From assembly GCF_019457635.1 (NCBI RefSeq), contig NZ_CP080412.1:1860001-1924000 (forward strand): DNA of 64,000 nt, read 5' to 3'. Of this stretch, positions 46,071 to 56,659 are shown one piece after another. Position 1 is the first letter of the stretch, and each line of letters begins with the position of its first letter. A model generated the notes under the pieces. That model had not been told where the DNA came from. It saw only the letters and a list, made by a program, of their open reading frames with translations, and searched no databases. Made by a program: the position numbers and the translations under genes. The stretch is from Shewanella mangrovisoli (GTDB taxonomy: Bacteria; Pseudomonadota; Gammaproteobacteria; Enterobacterales; Shewanellaceae).

Positions 46071-46451
46071 ATGCTCACCATACGTCCAAGCTATGCCGAA
46101 GATATGCTGACCATAATGGTGTCTGGTCAAGTCACCCATGAAGATATCGAAGCCTTACTGCTTCCCGCGATTGAGGCCAAGTTGCAGGATCATGCAAGCC
46201 TTCGCTTATGGTACGAGTTCAGCCCAGACTTTATTGGTATTACCGTAGGTGCACTCTGGGATGATGCTTTACTCAGTGTGTTTCATTTTAGTGATTTCTC
46301 GCGAGTGGTGATGATTGCGGATATGCAAAGCCTTGGTGCTATGGTCAATACATTGACTTTTATGTTGCCCTGTCCGGTGAAGGTTTTTAGCGAAAATGAG
46401 CGTGCTCTGGCGAAGGCTTGGTTAGACGAAGCGAAAGTGGCAGAGGTGTAA
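46071..46451 (+). CDS. SpoIIAA-like (STAS-related) protein
   Basis: A 126-residue protein resembling the SpoIIAA-like family (DUF3478), which has a STAS-type fold: MLTIRPSYAEDMLTIMVSGQVTHEDIEALLLPAIEAKL, then LRLWYEFSPDFIGITVGALWDDALL and FSRVVMIADMQSLG. No phosphorylatable Ser is obvious. ATG 46071 is chosen because GGGAG lies 8-12 nt upstream; the open frame extends 8 codons further. Function unknown. Confidence 0.78.
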   Translation: MLTIRPSYAEDMLTIMVSGQVTHEDIEALLLPAIEAKLQDHASLRLWYEFSPDFIGITVGALWDDALLSVFHFSDFSRVVMIADMQSLGAMVNTLTFMLPCPVKVFSENERALAKAWLDEAKVAEV

Positions 46452-46641
46452 CGGCTGTAACCATAGTGTGTTAACTTGTGACTATTCCTTATTTATTCAT
46501 TGGCTTAAATGCTGTATTTGCCCCCGGCTTAGTGTTTTTCGGCTCTTTTCCTGTGCTTTTGTGCTATCACTAGCCCCTACATCTACCAAGGTGATGGGGC
46601 TCAATGTGGCTGACCCGTCATCGTTCAGATAAGGAGTGAGG

Positions 46642-47607
46642 ATGTTAAAACATCAAAGTGTCGGTCGCAGCACCACATTATTGCTAGGCGCCATTATCGT
46701 AAGTTTGAGTCTTGCTGGCTGCGGCAAAGTCAGTGAAGAGGCGCAAACGACAGCTAAGAGCGCGGTATCTTCTGACACTAAGGCGATAATTGGTCAATCG
46801 GAGAAGATACGCCTCATCGCCGCACAACTGGATTTTCAGGCAAGAATTGATACGGGCGCGGCGAACACCTCCTTGCATGCCATCGATCTGCAAGTTGAAG
46901 GCGGTGCGTCCGACAAGATGCAGGACAACATAGGTAAAACACTACACTTTACCACCGAAAATGAGGCGGGGGAGCAGCGGCGCTTAGCGGCGAAAATCCT
47001 AAAGACCACCACAGTTAATAACGCTCAAGGCAGTGAAGTACGCTATTTGGTGGAGTTAGATATTGGTTTTGAGGGCCAGCATCGTCTGGTTGCCGTTAAC
47101 CTACGTGACCGAAGCCATATGGATTACAAGTTACTTATCGGCCGTAATTGGTTAGCGGGCCATTATGTTGTCGATGTGGCCGAGAAACGTCTGATTGGCC
47201 CGACGGCTTTTATCAATGTGAAAGAGGCGGAATTGACCTTTAAAACACGCATCGATACCGGCGCGGTTGAAAATTCCCTGCATGCGGTCGATATCAAGAT
47301 TGACGATGAAGATCCTACCAATATGGATAACAACATTGGTAAGTGGCTTAATTTCACCACCGAAAATGAGCGTGGTGAGGAAAAGCGGTTAAGGGCACGG
47401 ATTGTCGATACCTCGCTTATCCGTAACGCGCAGGGGAGTGAAGTACGTTATATGGTCGAATTGACCTTAGGTGAGCCGGGATTGGAGTATCCCGTCAAAG
47501 TGAATCTTAAGGACCGCAGTCAGATGTCCAATAAACTCTTGATTGGCCGTAACTGGCTACAGGGCCATTATCTGGTGGATGTGACCCTCGATAAATCGAG
47601 CGAGTAG
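46642..47607 (+). CDS. Lipoprotein with two retropepsin-like (RimK-associated protease-like) domains
   Basis: A 321-residue lipoprotein (SLAGC, Cys27) whose mature part is a tandem duplication of one domain of about 130 residues. Each copy has RIDTGAxxxSLHAxDI (Asp70 and Asp205 of the DTG motif), NIGKxLxFTTENExGEEKRLxAxI, NAQGSEVRYxVELxLG and KLLIGRNWLxGHYxVDV. This is the retropepsin-like putative ATP-dependent zinc protease family (DUF785) often linked to RimK-type ligases. Two DTG motifs in one chain could give a pepsin-like intramolecular dimer. AAGGAG precedes the ATG. Activity is unproven. Confidence 0.82.
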   Translation: MLKHQSVGRSTTLLLGAIIVSLSLAGCGKVSEEAQTTAKSAVSSDTKAIIGQSEKIRLIAAQLDFQARIDTGAANTSLHAIDLQVEGGASDKMQDNIGKTLHFTTENEAGEQRRLAAKILKTTTVNNAQGSEVRYLVELDIGFEGQHRLVAVNLRDRSHMDYKLLIGRNWLAGHYVVDVAEKRLIGPTAFINVKEAELTFKTRIDTGAVENSLHAVDIKIDDEDPTNMDNNIGKWLNFTTENERGEEKRLRARIVDTSLIRNAQGSEVRYMVELTLGEPGLEYPVKVNLKDRSQMSNKLLIGRNWLQGHYLVDVTLDKSSE

Positions 47608-47638
47608 TTTACCTCAATCGGTTTGTCTATAGCCGTGG

Positions 47639-50257
47639 CTATATCGCAGATAATGGCCAGTGGCACTCAATCAGAGTGCCACGATTGAGCTCACTCTCTA
47701 CCTTCAGCTCGCCATGTAATTCTTCTTTTATCCAAAGATTAATGCAAGTCAGTGTGCCAATACATTGGTTTTGTTGCATTTCCAGTCTCAGTTGTTCAAG
47801 ATGTGCGATTGGTATCCCAACACCATTGTCCTTAAGCTGCATGTACAACTCACCGTCTTTTTTCTCGAGTGTTAACACTAAGGTTCTGTCTTGATTATGC
47901 TCTTTAAAGGCATGGTGCAAGGTGTTGTTGATTAGTCGATAGAAAAACTGCAAATATTGCCAAGCATTGCCATCGACCACCAATTGCTCGTCGCACTCTA
48001 GCTTGACCTTAACCTGAGTTTTCAACAGTTGTGGCTGCAATAAGCTCAGTAATTGATTGATAAACTGGGCTAAATGCAGCGGGCGTATCTCACTATGCTG
48101 ATCGGTAAACAGCTGCGATATGTGCCTGAGTCTCGCCGCCTGCTGGCTCATCAGTTGCACCACTTGGGGTTGATGGCTGTCATCCTCTTTACTGCGCACT
48201 TGGCAGATCTGAGCGAGGAGTTTGTCCTGCTCGAGCATCATTTGGCTCATAACGTCGGCTAGGAAGTTCTGCATCAGTTTCTGACTTTGCTGTTTGCTCA
48301 AGTTGAGTTGGATTTGCTGATTGATCTCATTTTGAATCGCGACGAGTTGTTCCCTGAGCTGGCTGTTTTCTTGCTGCGAGAGTTGGGTCTTGTGCTGCTG
48401 CTCTTTAAGCAGACTTAATTGCGATTGCAGCAGCTTTTCTTGTTCTTTTTCTTGGCGTTTTCTCAAGTCCACATTAAAACCAATCGCGCCGACACCCAAG
48501 GAATTATCCTCATCGTCGCGAATGTCGAATTTACTCATTTGATAGATAAGTTCGCCTCGAAGAGAGGGAATGACTTCTTCAAAATGCAGGGCCTCGTGGC
48601 TATGGGTGACCCTTTGGTCGTTCTGTTGATACTGCTGTGCGAGTGAGTTTGGGAACAGATCAAAGTCCGTAGCCCCGATGATCTTGCGCCGCTCAATCCC
48701 TAATACTTCGCAGTATTTGTTGTTCACTAAGGTGTATCTACCATTTAAGTCTTTGATATAAATGATGGTGGAGGAAAAGTCGAGCAAGGATCTTAATTGC
48801 TCCTTGCGCTGACTCAACTCCTGCTGAAAATGTTGTTGGGTTAGCAATTGCTGCTCGAGCGCGAGATTACTGGCGTCTAAACTGGCCATGGCGACTTCAA
48901 GCTGTTGGGTGCGGGATAAAAAGCTTTTTGCGAGCAGGCCGACTTCATCATGCCGCTCCTTGGCTTTTAATTCGATAGAGGCCGAATCGTTGCTTTTGAG
49001 TGCCTGCACCATCTCCATAATGGGGGCGATAATCAGTCGATGTTGCAGTAAAAACAGTAGGATAAGGCCGAGCATCTGAATTAACACTAGGGAAAGCCCG
49101 ACTTTTTCGATAAGTTTTTTGGCCGTGTCCTGTAAGGGGGCGATGGGGGTGACGACGAGAATTTTCCAGTAGGTGTGGGGCATTAAAAACACCGACACTA
49201 GCGAAGGCCCCTTGAGGATGGGATCCATAGTCAATGAAACCGAGGCTATCCGCCTTGGGCTCGAGAACTGGCTCTTAGCATTGTCATTGACGATGGCGGA
49301 GAGCATCTCCCGCTCACTGTCCCCGCTTAGGCGGGTGAGGTTATCCATTTGCTCTTGGGTAAATACGCGCTCAGCCACGGCTTGTTCGATAAAACTGCGG
49401 TCGGCGAAGTGCAGTGCCGAGGCGATTGGGCTAAAGGCCGCCTCTGTTTTTGCTAACTCGTCGAAGGTTTGTAACGTATGGGGTGGATTTTGCGAAGATT
49501 GCGGTAAAATATCGCTATTCGGCGAGGCCAAGATTTGGTTTTGATGGTCGAGGGCTATCACATAGCCGCTCACATCGAGCATGGTATTGCGTAGGAGCTG
49601 ACTAAGTTTTTCAAGGCTGATATCCGTGGTGGCCGCCCCAATAAACTGATGATCCATCCACATTGCGCCCGATGCGGTCACCATAGGCTCATGGGTAGTC
49701 GGGTCGACATAGGATTTAGACCAAAATATTTTTCCCACGGGAAAATAGCGGGTTGGCCGATACCATTCTTCGGTGTGGTAGCTTGGAAAACTGTCATCGT
49801 TATAGCTGTTGATGGCGACTAATTCGCCGTGAATATTGTGTGACCAGAATAAGCTATCGCGAAACTTTTGCCGGTCAAATGCCCCTGGTTCGGGCCAAAT
49901 CCCGCCACCTGAAATAATCGCCTTTTGATTTTCAATCGAGAGTAATACCGGAATGCTCTTACTGAGCTGCTCGGGCTCATAACGGTATAGCATGGCGATT
50001 TGACTGATGGCATTGACCTGATTCTCCACTTGGGAGGTCATTTCCTGCAATTTGGCAATGATGATTTGGCCATGGTTTTGATTGAGCAGAGTTTGTTGCT
50101 CACTGATCTGTTGGGTCTGAATGTTGAGAATGACCCACGCCGTGCTGAAGATCAGTATGCTGGCGATCAGCAGTTGGATCAGACTGAGTTTAAACGGCAG
50201 ACTTTTTTGCCAGTGGGTTAACGGTGCTTGAGGCTCAATGAGAGGCCGTTTATCCAT
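47639..50257 (-). CDS. Orphan sensor histidine kinase (dCache, HAMP, PAS, HATPase)
   Basis: An 872-residue membrane sensor. In order: transmembrane helix (about 24-46), a large periplasmic dCache domain (about 60-370, with GGGIWPEPGAF and DPTTHEPMVTASGAMW), a second helix (about 385-405), a HAMP-like linker, a Gln-rich coiled coil, and a PAS domain (IIYIKDLNGRYTLVNNKYCEVLGIERRKIIGATDFDLFP). A second coiled coil follows, then a C-terminal HATPase with N-box LINNTLHHAF and G1 box DNGVGIP. A canonical HisKA H-box is not obvious; RLRHISQLF is the only candidate. No response regulator is adjacent. It converges with the lipoprotein gene. Confidence 0.82.
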   Translation of the reverse strand: MDKRPLIEPQAPLTHWQKSLPFKLSLIQLLIASILIFSTAWVILNIQTQQISEQQTLLNQNHGQIIIAKLQEMTSQVENQVNAISQIAMLYRYEPEQLSKSIPVLLSIENQKAIISGGGIWPEPGAFDRQKFRDSLFWSHNIHGELVAINSYNDDSFPSYHTEEWYRPTRYFPVGKIFWSKSYVDPTTHEPMVTASGAMWMDHQFIGAATTDISLEKLSQLLRNTMLDVSGYVIALDHQNQILASPNSDILPQSSQNPPHTLQTFDELAKTEAAFSPIASALHFADRSFIEQAVAERVFTQEQMDNLTRLSGDSEREMLSAIVNDNAKSQFSSPRRIASVSLTMDPILKGPSLVSVFLMPHTYWKILVVTPIAPLQDTAKKLIEKVGLSLVLIQMLGLILLFLLQHRLIIAPIMEMVQALKSNDSASIELKAKERHDEVGLLAKSFLSRTQQLEVAMASLDASNLALEQQLLTQQHFQQELSQRKEQLRSLLDFSSTIIYIKDLNGRYTLVNNKYCEVLGIERRKIIGATDFDLFPNSLAQQYQQNDQRVTHSHEALHFEEVIPSLRGELIYQMSKFDIRDDEDNSLGVGAIGFNVDLRKRQEKEQEKLLQSQLSLLKEQQHKTQLSQQENSQLREQLVAIQNEINQQIQLNLSKQQSQKLMQNFLADVMSQMMLEQDKLLAQICQVRSKEDDSHQPQVVQLMSQQAARLRHISQLFTDQHSEIRPLHLAQFINQLLSLLQPQLLKTQVKVKLECDEQLVVDGNAWQYLQFFYRLINNTLHHAFKEHNQDRTLVLTLEKKDGELYMQLKDNGVGIPIAHLEQLRLEMQQNQCIGTLTCINLWIKEELHGELKVESELNRGTLIECHWPLSAI

Positions 50258-50378
50258 GTTCTACGCATTCCAAATGCCGTTATCATGGAGCCAGTTTAGC
50301 GTTTTTTGGCCTATTTGCCATTGGCTTAAATCAAAGTTCGAACAGTGCTTTCGGTGATAAATATTGACAGAGACAGTT

Positions 50379-50409
50379 AAAAATAAGGCAGACCTTATTG
50401 TCTGCCTTA
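50379..50409 (-). terminator. Terminator after dsbB
   Basis: Stem taaggcaga (50384-50392) with tctgcctta (50401-50409); T-rich on the minus strand beyond it. Confidence 0.75.
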
Positions 50410-50428
50410 GGAAGATTATTGATGAAGA

Positions 50429-50956
50429 TTATTTGTAGAGTGAAGGTTTATTCGAACCGCTCAGGATGGGCACAATAAACAGTAACAGTGCGACCAGATA
50501 ACCACTAAAGGCTACCACCATCCATTCGGCCATGGTGACGCCCATAAACTGCCATGGCACATCGGTACACATGCCCGTTGGTAACATCACGGATGGGAAC
50601 CATTCGTGGAGCGGCATCCAAGCTGGAAATTCGGGTAAAAATGAGCAAGTCGAGAAGGGCGAAGGGTTATTCTGCATATCGACTAAGGCTAATGCTAGTT
50701 TTAGTCCCCAGGTTGCACTGACGGCCCAACCAATGGCGCCTAGAATGCGAACGATAAGGAACTTGGGCGCCGTCATACCAATCAGTCCTGATGCCAAAAT
50801 GCCGAATACGGCGAGCCGCTGGTAGATACACATCACGCAGGGGTCTAACTTCATCACATATTGGAAATACAAGGCGGCCGCTTCGAGGGCAATCGCAGAG
50901 CCTGTGAGAATGAACCAAGATGCGCGGGAATGGGCAAAGCGAGTGAATGCTGTCAA
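50429..50956 (-). CDS. dsbB: Disulfide bond formation protein DsbB
   Basis: A 175-residue four-helix inner-membrane quinone oxidoreductase that reoxidises DsbA. The first periplasmic pair is Cys40-Val-Met-Cys43 in [10 protein letters not shown]; the second pair is in FSTCSF and GMCTDV. The start is TTG at 50956, with GGAG 6-9 nt upstream. The open frame runs on to 51037, but that stretch contains the nhaB terminator, so the longer form is rejected. Order fadR, nhaB, dsbB as in E. coli. Confidence 0.95.
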   Translation of the reverse strand: MTAFTRFAHSRASWFILTGSAIALEAAALYFQYVMKLDPCVMCIYQRLAVFGILASGLIGMTAPKFLIVRILGAIGWAVSATWGLKLALALVDMQNNPSPFSTCSFLPEFPAWMPLHEWFPSVMLPTGMCTDVPWQFMGVTMAEWMVVAFSGYLVALLLFIVPILSGSNKPSLYK

Positions 50957-50975
50957 AAGTGAACTCCGTATCAAC

Positions 50976-51007
50976 AAAAAACGCCCTCGAAGGTAGGGCG
51001 TTTTTTT
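50976..51007 (-). terminator. Terminator between nhaB and dsbB
   Basis: Stem acgccct with agggcgt, A-run on one side and T7 on the other, so it can work in either direction; here it follows nhaB. Confidence 0.85.
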
Positions 51008-51051
51008 GACTTTACTGAACTCATAAAGTTCAGTCAACTCCGATATTTATG

Positions 51052-52653
51052 TTAGTGAGCTGCAGCAGGTGCTAACGCTTCTTTAACACTGTGGTGCAAT
51101 ATTGCATGGGAGTCATAGAAGTACTGGGTCATCTGCTCTAAGAAGCCCGATTGGATTGCCATCACTCCCACAATCGATAGCACGATAGTGTAGGGTAATG
51201 CCATCCACACCATTCTGCCGTAGGATAAACGGATCAGCGGTGCAAGGGCTGAAGTCAATAAGAACAGGAATGCGGCTTGACCGTTTGGTGTTGCCACCGA
51301 AGGCAAGTTAGTACCAGTGTTAATGGCAACCGCTAACAGGTCGAATTGATCGCGGGTAATTTGACCGTTAATCAGGGCGGCTTTGACCTCGTTAATGTAA
51401 ACCGTGCCCACAAACACGTTATCACTGACCATAGAGAGTAAACCGTTAGCGATATAGAAGATCACTAATTGGGTATTACCTTCATGGTTTAGTGCCCATT
51501 GGATGACAGGGCCAAACAGTTGTTGGTCGATGATTACGGCAACAACCGCAAAGAACACCGCTAACAAGGCCGTAAAGGGCAGGGCTTCTTCGAAGGCTTT
51601 ACCTAGCGCATGCTCATCGGTAATACCGTTAAAGGCCGTGGTTAAGATGATCACAGACAGACCAATCAAGCCCACAGACGCTAAGTGCAGCGCGAGACCC
51701 GCAATTAACCACACACCGACAAAGGCTTGGATAACCAGCTTCATCTTGTCTTTATTGGTACGACGCGCGTCTTCATAGGCGGCGTAATCACACAGGATTT
51801 TATGCACTGCATCCGGCAGCTGGGCACCATAACCAAACCAACGGAATTTCTCGACGATAAAGCAGGTGAGGATACCTGCGAACAATACAGGTACGGTCAC
51901 AGGTGACATACGGATCGCAAATTCGCCAAATTGCCAGTTTGCTTGAGCCGCAATAATTAAGTTTTGCGGTTCACCCACCATAGTACAGACGCCACCCAAT
52001 GCAGTACCGACACCGGCGTGCATTAACAGGTTACGTAGGAAACCACGGAAAGATTCCAACTCGTCTTCATTGAGCTGGTTTTCACCATCGTCATTTTTGC
52101 CTTCGGAGGTATGGTCATGATCTGCCGAGAAGTCTTTACCTGAGGCGACTTTGTGATAGATAGAGTAAAAACCAACCGCCACGGTGATAATCACTGCGAT
52201 AACGGTTAACGCATCTAAGAAGGCGGATAAGAAGGCGGAAGCCAAACAGAACAGCAAAGACACTAAGATTTTCGAACGTACTTTAGTGATCATCTTAGTG
52301 AACACGAACAGCAGCAGCTGCTTCATGAAGTAAATGCCGGCTACCATAAACACCAGCAGTAATAGTACTTCAAGGTTTGCTTCAATTTCGTGTAATACTT
52401 GGCTGGCAGAGGTCATACCGATGGCGACAGCTTCAATCGCTAATAAACCACCGGGTTGTAATGGGTAGCATTTTAGCGCCATTGCCAAGGTAAAAATAAA
52501 TTCAAGCACTAATACCCAACCAGCCACAAAGGGGCTGACATAGAAAAAGAGTATTGGATTGATTATTAAAAACGACAGTATTGCGATCTTGTACCACTTA
52601 GGAGAATTCCCTAAGAAGTTCCCAATAAACGCCTGACTCATTGTCATCGGCAT
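51052..52653 (-). CDS. nhaB: Na+/H+ antiporter NhaB
   Basis: A 533-residue polytopic antiporter exporting Na+ in exchange for H+. It matches E. coli NhaB closely: [11 protein letters not shown] near the start, [68 protein letters not shown] and [29 protein letters not shown]. The ATG at 52653 has AGAGGA close upstream; ATGs at 52647 and 52641 are also in frame. It is divergent from fadR. Confidence 0.96.
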   Translation of the reverse strand: MPMTMSQAFIGNFLGNSPKWYKIAILSFLIINPILFFYVSPFVAGWVLVLEFIFTLAMALKCYPLQPGGLLAIEAVAIGMTSASQVLHEIEANLEVLLLLVFMVAGIYFMKQLLLFVFTKMITKVRSKILVSLLFCLASAFLSAFLDALTVIAVIITVAVGFYSIYHKVASGKDFSADHDHTSEGKNDDGENQLNEDELESFRGFLRNLLMHAGVGTALGGVCTMVGEPQNLIIAAQANWQFGEFAIRMSPVTVPVLFAGILTCFIVEKFRWFGYGAQLPDAVHKILCDYAAYEDARRTNKDKMKLVIQAFVGVWLIAGLALHLASVGLIGLSVIILTTAFNGITDEHALGKAFEEALPFTALLAVFFAVVAVIIDQQLFGPVIQWALNHEGNTQLVIFYIANGLLSMVSDNVFVGTVYINEVKAALINGQITRDQFDLLAVAINTGTNLPSVATPNGQAAFLFLLTSALAPLIRLSYGRMVWMALPYTIVLSIVGVMAIQSGFLEQMTQYFYDSHAILHHSVKEALAPAAAH

Positions 52654-52956
52654 GGCATCCTCTCTTCTAATTATCTTTTAAAATTGCACAGATTATTGTT
52701 TCTGGCATTTGTTTTAGAAAATCAGTCTAGCCTAAAGAGAATGCTAATGTAACGATATACTGAAACCCAGATTTCAAAAAGCGGAGCTAATCGGCAAAAT
52801 TGGCACAATTGCTGTTGATTCATGTCGTTTTTTTGAACATTTCTGTGACAATTGTACGGTGATTTTAAGGTGAGCCTCAGTCAATGGTTTCCATTTTTTA
52901 CCGCTCTGGTATGATCAGTGACCATTATAAAGCACAACAACTGGAAAAGTGGGCTG

Positions 52957-53682
52957 ATGATTATCAATGCCAAAGGACCTGCAAGTTTTGCAGAGAAGTA
53001 TATTGTAAGATCGATTTGGGAAAATAAGTTTCCCCCAGGGTCCATTTTACCGGCTGAACGTGAGCTTTCTGAATTAATTGGCGTAACACGCACCACCTTG
53101 CGTGAAGTGCTGCAACGCTTAGCCCGTGATGGTTGGTTGAAAATTCAACATGGTAAACCAACACGGGTGAACAATTTTTGGGAAACCTCGGGCCTTAACA
53201 TTCTTGAGACCATAGCGGATCTCAATCCTGAAGGCTTCCCTGTGCTGGTGGACCAATTGCTGTCGGCTCGCACCAATGTCAGTGCGATTTACTTCCGTGG
53301 CGCACTGCGCAACAGCCCAGATACCGCGGTGGAAGTCCTAGGGCAAATCCACCAATTAGAAGATACGGCCGAATCCTTCGCCGAGTATGATTACCTGTTG
53401 CACCACACCTTGGCCTTCTCTTCTGGTAATCCACTGTACGTGTTGATTTTAAACGGCTTTAAAGGTTTGTATAGCCGGGTGGGTCGTTACTATTTCAGTA
53501 GTCCTGAGGCGCGTCAGTTAGCGCTGAACTTCTATAAAGAACTCGAAATATTAGCCAAAGCTAAAAACTATATCGATGTGCCCGCATTAATGCGTACCTA
53601 CGGTATCAACAGCGGCAAAATGTGGTTGCAATTGCGTGACGATATGCCAACTTCGATTGCCCAGCAGGACGGTAACGCTTAA
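52957..53682 (+). CDS. fadR: Fatty acid metabolism regulator FadR
   Basis: A 241-residue GntR-family regulator that represses fatty acid degradation genes and activates fabA/fabB until long-chain acyl-CoA binds. The winged helix is almost identical to E. coli ([36 protein letters not shown]), followed by [15 protein letters not shown] and the acyl-CoA-binding domain with ASGNP-like [26 protein letters not shown]. The start is ATG 52957, matching the family N-terminus; the frame extends upstream but is not conserved. Confidence 0.97.
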   Translation: MIINAKGPASFAEKYIVRSIWENKFPPGSILPAERELSELIGVTRTTLREVLQRLARDGWLKIQHGKPTRVNNFWETSGLNILETIADLNPEGFPVLVDQLLSARTNVSAIYFRGALRNSPDTAVEVLGQIHQLEDTAESFAEYDYLLHHTLAFSSGNPLYVLILNGFKGLYSRVGRYYFSSPEARQLALNFYKELEILAKAKNYIDVPALMRTYGINSGKMWLQLRDDMPTSIAQQDGNA

Positions 53683-53737
53683 GTTTCGATTCCAAAGCTT
53701 AAATTTGGTAAGTGGCCTGTTTTAAGACGGGTTAAAT

Positions 53738-53768
53738 AAAAAGCCGTTTCATTGAGAAACGGCTTTTT
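53738..53768 (+). terminator. Convergent terminator fadR/ycgB
   Basis: A 13-bp stem aaaaagccgtttc with gaaacggcttttt, 5-nt loop. It is symmetric and can serve both the plus-strand fadR and the minus-strand ycgB. Confidence 0.85.
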
Positions 53769-53789
53769 GCTTTTTAATTCAAGCGATAT

Positions 53790-55316
53790 TTAGTCGGCCT
53801 TAGGTTGCTCTGGACAGGAGGCTAACAAGGTCACGCTGGTATCGGCATTTAACTGCTCCAAGCTGACGGTAAAGCCCCAGAGGCGATGCAGATGTTTTAA
53901 CACTTCCTTATAGGTGCTGGCGAGCGGAATGTCATTACTGGGGACATACCTTAAAGTTAAGGAGCGGTCGCCGTTTATCTCAACGTTATGTACTTGAATA
54001 TTAGGCTCAATATTCGACAAATTGTACTGCTGCGAGAGTAAATTGCGAATGTCTTGATAACCCTGCTCATCGTGAATGGCCGACACGGACAGATAATTAC
54101 GCTTCTCATCATCGTGGATGCCAAACAGTTTGAACTGACGGATCACTCTCGGCGACAGGTACTGGCTGATAAAACTCTCATCCTTAAAGTTTTGCATCGC
54201 AAAATGTAAGGTATCGAGCCAATTACTGCCCGCAATGTCCGGAAACCAGGCTTTGTCTTCCTCTGTGGGAGACTCACACATACGCCGAATATCGGTAAAC
54301 ATCGCAAACCCAAGGGCATAGGGATTAATACCACTGTAGTAACGGCTGTTATATTCGGGCTGGGCGACAACGCCAGTGTGGCTCTGCAAAAACTCCATCA
54401 TAAAGCGGTCGGTGACCACGCCATCATCGTATAGATGATTCAAAATGGTGTAATGCCAGAAGGTTGCCCAGCCTTCATTCATCACTTGTGTTTGTTTTTG
54501 CGGATAAAAATATTGCGCCATCTTACGCACGATACGGATAATCTCCCGTTGCCATGACTCCAACAGCGGTGCATTTTTTTCAATAAAATACAGAATATTT
54601 TCCTGCGGCTCGGCGGGAAAACGGCGCTTAGTGGTAGAAGGTTGCTGCTGTTGATGGGTGGGAATGGTGCGCCACAAATCGTTCACTTGGCTTTGCAGGT
54701 AAGCCTCACGGTCTTTTTGCCTTGCCTGTTCTTCCCTAAAGGAGATTTCCGATGGGCGTTTATAGCGGTCGACACCGTAATTCATTAGAGCGTGGCAAGA
54801 GTCGATGATGCTTTCAACCTGCTCGACACCGTATTTTTGCTCGCAATCACTGATGTAGTTTTTGGCAAACACCAAGTAGTCGATAATCGAGCTTGCATCC
54901 GTCCAGGTCTTAAATAAGTAGTTATTTTTAAAGAAACTATTATGGCCAAAACAGGCATGCGCCATCACTAATGCCTGCATGGTGATGGTGTTTTCTTCCA
55001 TTAAATACGCGATACAAGGGTTGGAGTTAATCACGATTTCGTAGGCGAGCCCCATTTGCCCACGTTTGTAGCCTTGTTCGGTTTCGATAAAACGTTTGCC
55101 GAAGGACCAATGGGTATAGCCAATGGGCATGCCAATGCCGGCATAGGCATCCATCATCTGCTCGGCGGTGATGATTTCGATTTGATTGGGATAGGCGCTT
55201 AGCTTATAAATGGCCGCCACACGCTCAATCTCTTTTAGATAACTTTGTAACAGCTCAAAGCTCCAGTCGGGACCGTCACTCAAGGCTGTACGCGTTTTTG
55301 ATTCTTTTCTCCCCAT
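53790..55316 (-). CDS. ycgB: SpoVR family protein YcgB
   Basis: A 508-residue cytosolic protein of the SpoVR family (Bacillus sporulation protein R, E. coli YcgB). Characteristic segments are MPIGYTHWSFGKRF, EIVINSNPCIAYLMEENT, HACFGHNSFFKNNYLF, NEGWATFWHY and YNSRYYSGINPYALGFAMF. Its biochemical role is unknown. It starts 9 nt after the yeaH stop and is the last gene of a yeaG-yeaH-ycgB operon. In E. coli ycgB is beside fadR and is part of the RpoS response, while yeaGH is elsewhere. Confidence 0.95.
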   Translation of the reverse strand: MGRKESKTRTALSDGPDWSFELLQSYLKEIERVAAIYKLSAYPNQIEIITAEQMMDAYAGIGMPIGYTHWSFGKRFIETEQGYKRGQMGLAYEIVINSNPCIAYLMEENTITMQALVMAHACFGHNSFFKNNYLFKTWTDASSIIDYLVFAKNYISDCEQKYGVEQVESIIDSCHALMNYGVDRYKRPSEISFREEQARQKDREAYLQSQVNDLWRTIPTHQQQQPSTTKRRFPAEPQENILYFIEKNAPLLESWQREIIRIVRKMAQYFYPQKQTQVMNEGWATFWHYTILNHLYDDGVVTDRFMMEFLQSHTGVVAQPEYNSRYYSGINPYALGFAMFTDIRRMCESPTEEDKAWFPDIAGSNWLDTLHFAMQNFKDESFISQYLSPRVIRQFKLFGIHDDEKRNYLSVSAIHDEQGYQDIRNLLSQQYNLSNIEPNIQVHNVEINGDRSLTLRYVPSNDIPLASTYKEVLKHLHRLWGFTVSLEQLNADTSVTLLASCPEQPKAD

Positions 55317-55325
55317 AGAGCCCCC

Positions 55326-56600
55326 TTAAACTGCCTGTTTTTTAAATAATTCTCTAAATACAGGGTAGATATCTTCGGCTTGACGAATATGTTGCACCGC
55401 TATGTTGTCGTAGTGTTGTTGTAGGGATTCGTATTCGCGCCACAGGGTTTGGTGCGCACGATTAGTGATTTCGATATAGCTAAAATAGCGCACTAGCGGC
55501 AGGATTTTTTGCTCCAATAATTGTCGACAGGTGGGAGAGTCATCGGCCCAGTTATCACCGTCAGAGGCTTGTGCGGCATAGATATTCCACTCATCGGCAG
55601 GGTAGCGAGCCTGCTGAATTTCGTGCATTAATTTCAATGCGCTTGAGACAATCGTGCCGCCAGTTTCCTGAGAATAGAAGAACTCATGCTCGTCCACTTC
55701 CTTCGCTTGGGTATGGTGGCGGATATAGACCACCTCGAGGTTTTTGTAGGTTCGGGTGAGAAACAAGTACAGCAAGATATAGAAACGTTTCGCCATATCC
55801 TTTGTCGCTTGGTCCATCGAGCCTGACACGTCCATTAAGCAGAACATGACCGCTTGGCTTGAGGGCACTTCACGCCTTGCAAAGTTATTGAAACGTAAGT
55901 CAAAGGTATCGATAAAGGGGACTTTAGCAATCTTCTGCTTAAGCGCCTCAATCTGGGCTTTTAAATCCAAAATCAGTTCGGCTTTAGTACCCGGAATATT
56001 TTCAAGCTCCGCCAGCTCTTGCTCTAACTCTTTGAGCAATTTCTTTTTACTTGCCGACATGGCAATGCGGCGCGCCAAGGAGGAACGCAGTGAGCGCACA
56101 ATATTGATATTGGCTGGTACACCATCATTGGTGAAACCCGCACGGTAGATTTGATACTCGACGAGCTTGTTTAAGCGATTCTTCTGCAGATTCGGTAGTT
56201 CTAAATCCTCAAAGAGCAGCTCTAGGTATTCATCCTTTGAGATTTCAAACACAAAGTCGTCATTTCCTTCGCCCGAATCCGAGGCATCGCCTTTACCCGC
56301 TCCGCCGCCAGCGCCGCCTTGGGGTCTATCGATTTTATCGCCGCGGGTGAATTGATCATTACCTGGGTGGACTCTGTCTCTTACGCCTCCTTTGCCTTGA
56401 TGGAACATAGGTTCACTGATATCCCGTGTGGGAATACTGATTTTTTCGCCTTTATCTACATCCGTTACACTGCGACGCGTGACGGCATCGCTGACGGCTT
56501 TTTTGATTTGTTGCTTATATCGGTTGATAAAGCGTTGGCGGTTGACTGTGCTTTTTCCTTTCGCATTCAACCGTCTATCGATAAAGTTCGCCATACGCAC
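55326..56600 (-). CDS. yeaH: YeaH family protein (UPF0229, VWA-like)
   Basis: A 424-residue protein with a Lys/Arg-rich N-terminus ([19 protein letters not shown]), a Gly-rich disordered segment (about 85-115) and a C-terminal von Willebrand A-like domain. The metal-ion-dependent adhesion motif DVSGS is at 257-261, with later GGTIVSSAL and [11 protein letters not shown]. It is normally encoded with the kinase YeaG, as here (59 nt between start codon and yeaG stop). Role inferred as partner in stress adaptation. Confidence 0.93.
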   Translation of the reverse strand: MRMANFIDRRLNAKGKSTVNRQRFINRYKQQIKKAVSDAVTRRSVTDVDKGEKISIPTRDISEPMFHQGKGGVRDRVHPGNDQFTRGDKIDRPQGGAGGGAGKGDASDSGEGNDDFVFEISKDEYLELLFEDLELPNLQKNRLNKLVEYQIYRAGFTNDGVPANINIVRSLRSSLARRIAMSASKKKLLKELEQELAELENIPGTKAELILDLKAQIEALKQKIAKVPFIDTFDLRFNNFARREVPSSQAVMFCLMDVSGSMDQATKDMAKRFYILLYLFLTRTYKNLEVVYIRHHTQAKEVDEHEFFYSQETGGTIVSSALKLMHEIQQARYPADEWNIYAAQASDGDNWADDSPTCRQLLEQKILPLVRYFSYIEITNRAHQTLWREYESLQQHYDNIAVQHIRQAEDIYPVFRELFKKQAV

Positions 56601-56659
56601 CTCCCAAACCCCAGCGAAGGCTTTGGCAACACCAAAGCCTCGTTTTTAGTGAGCGCAAG

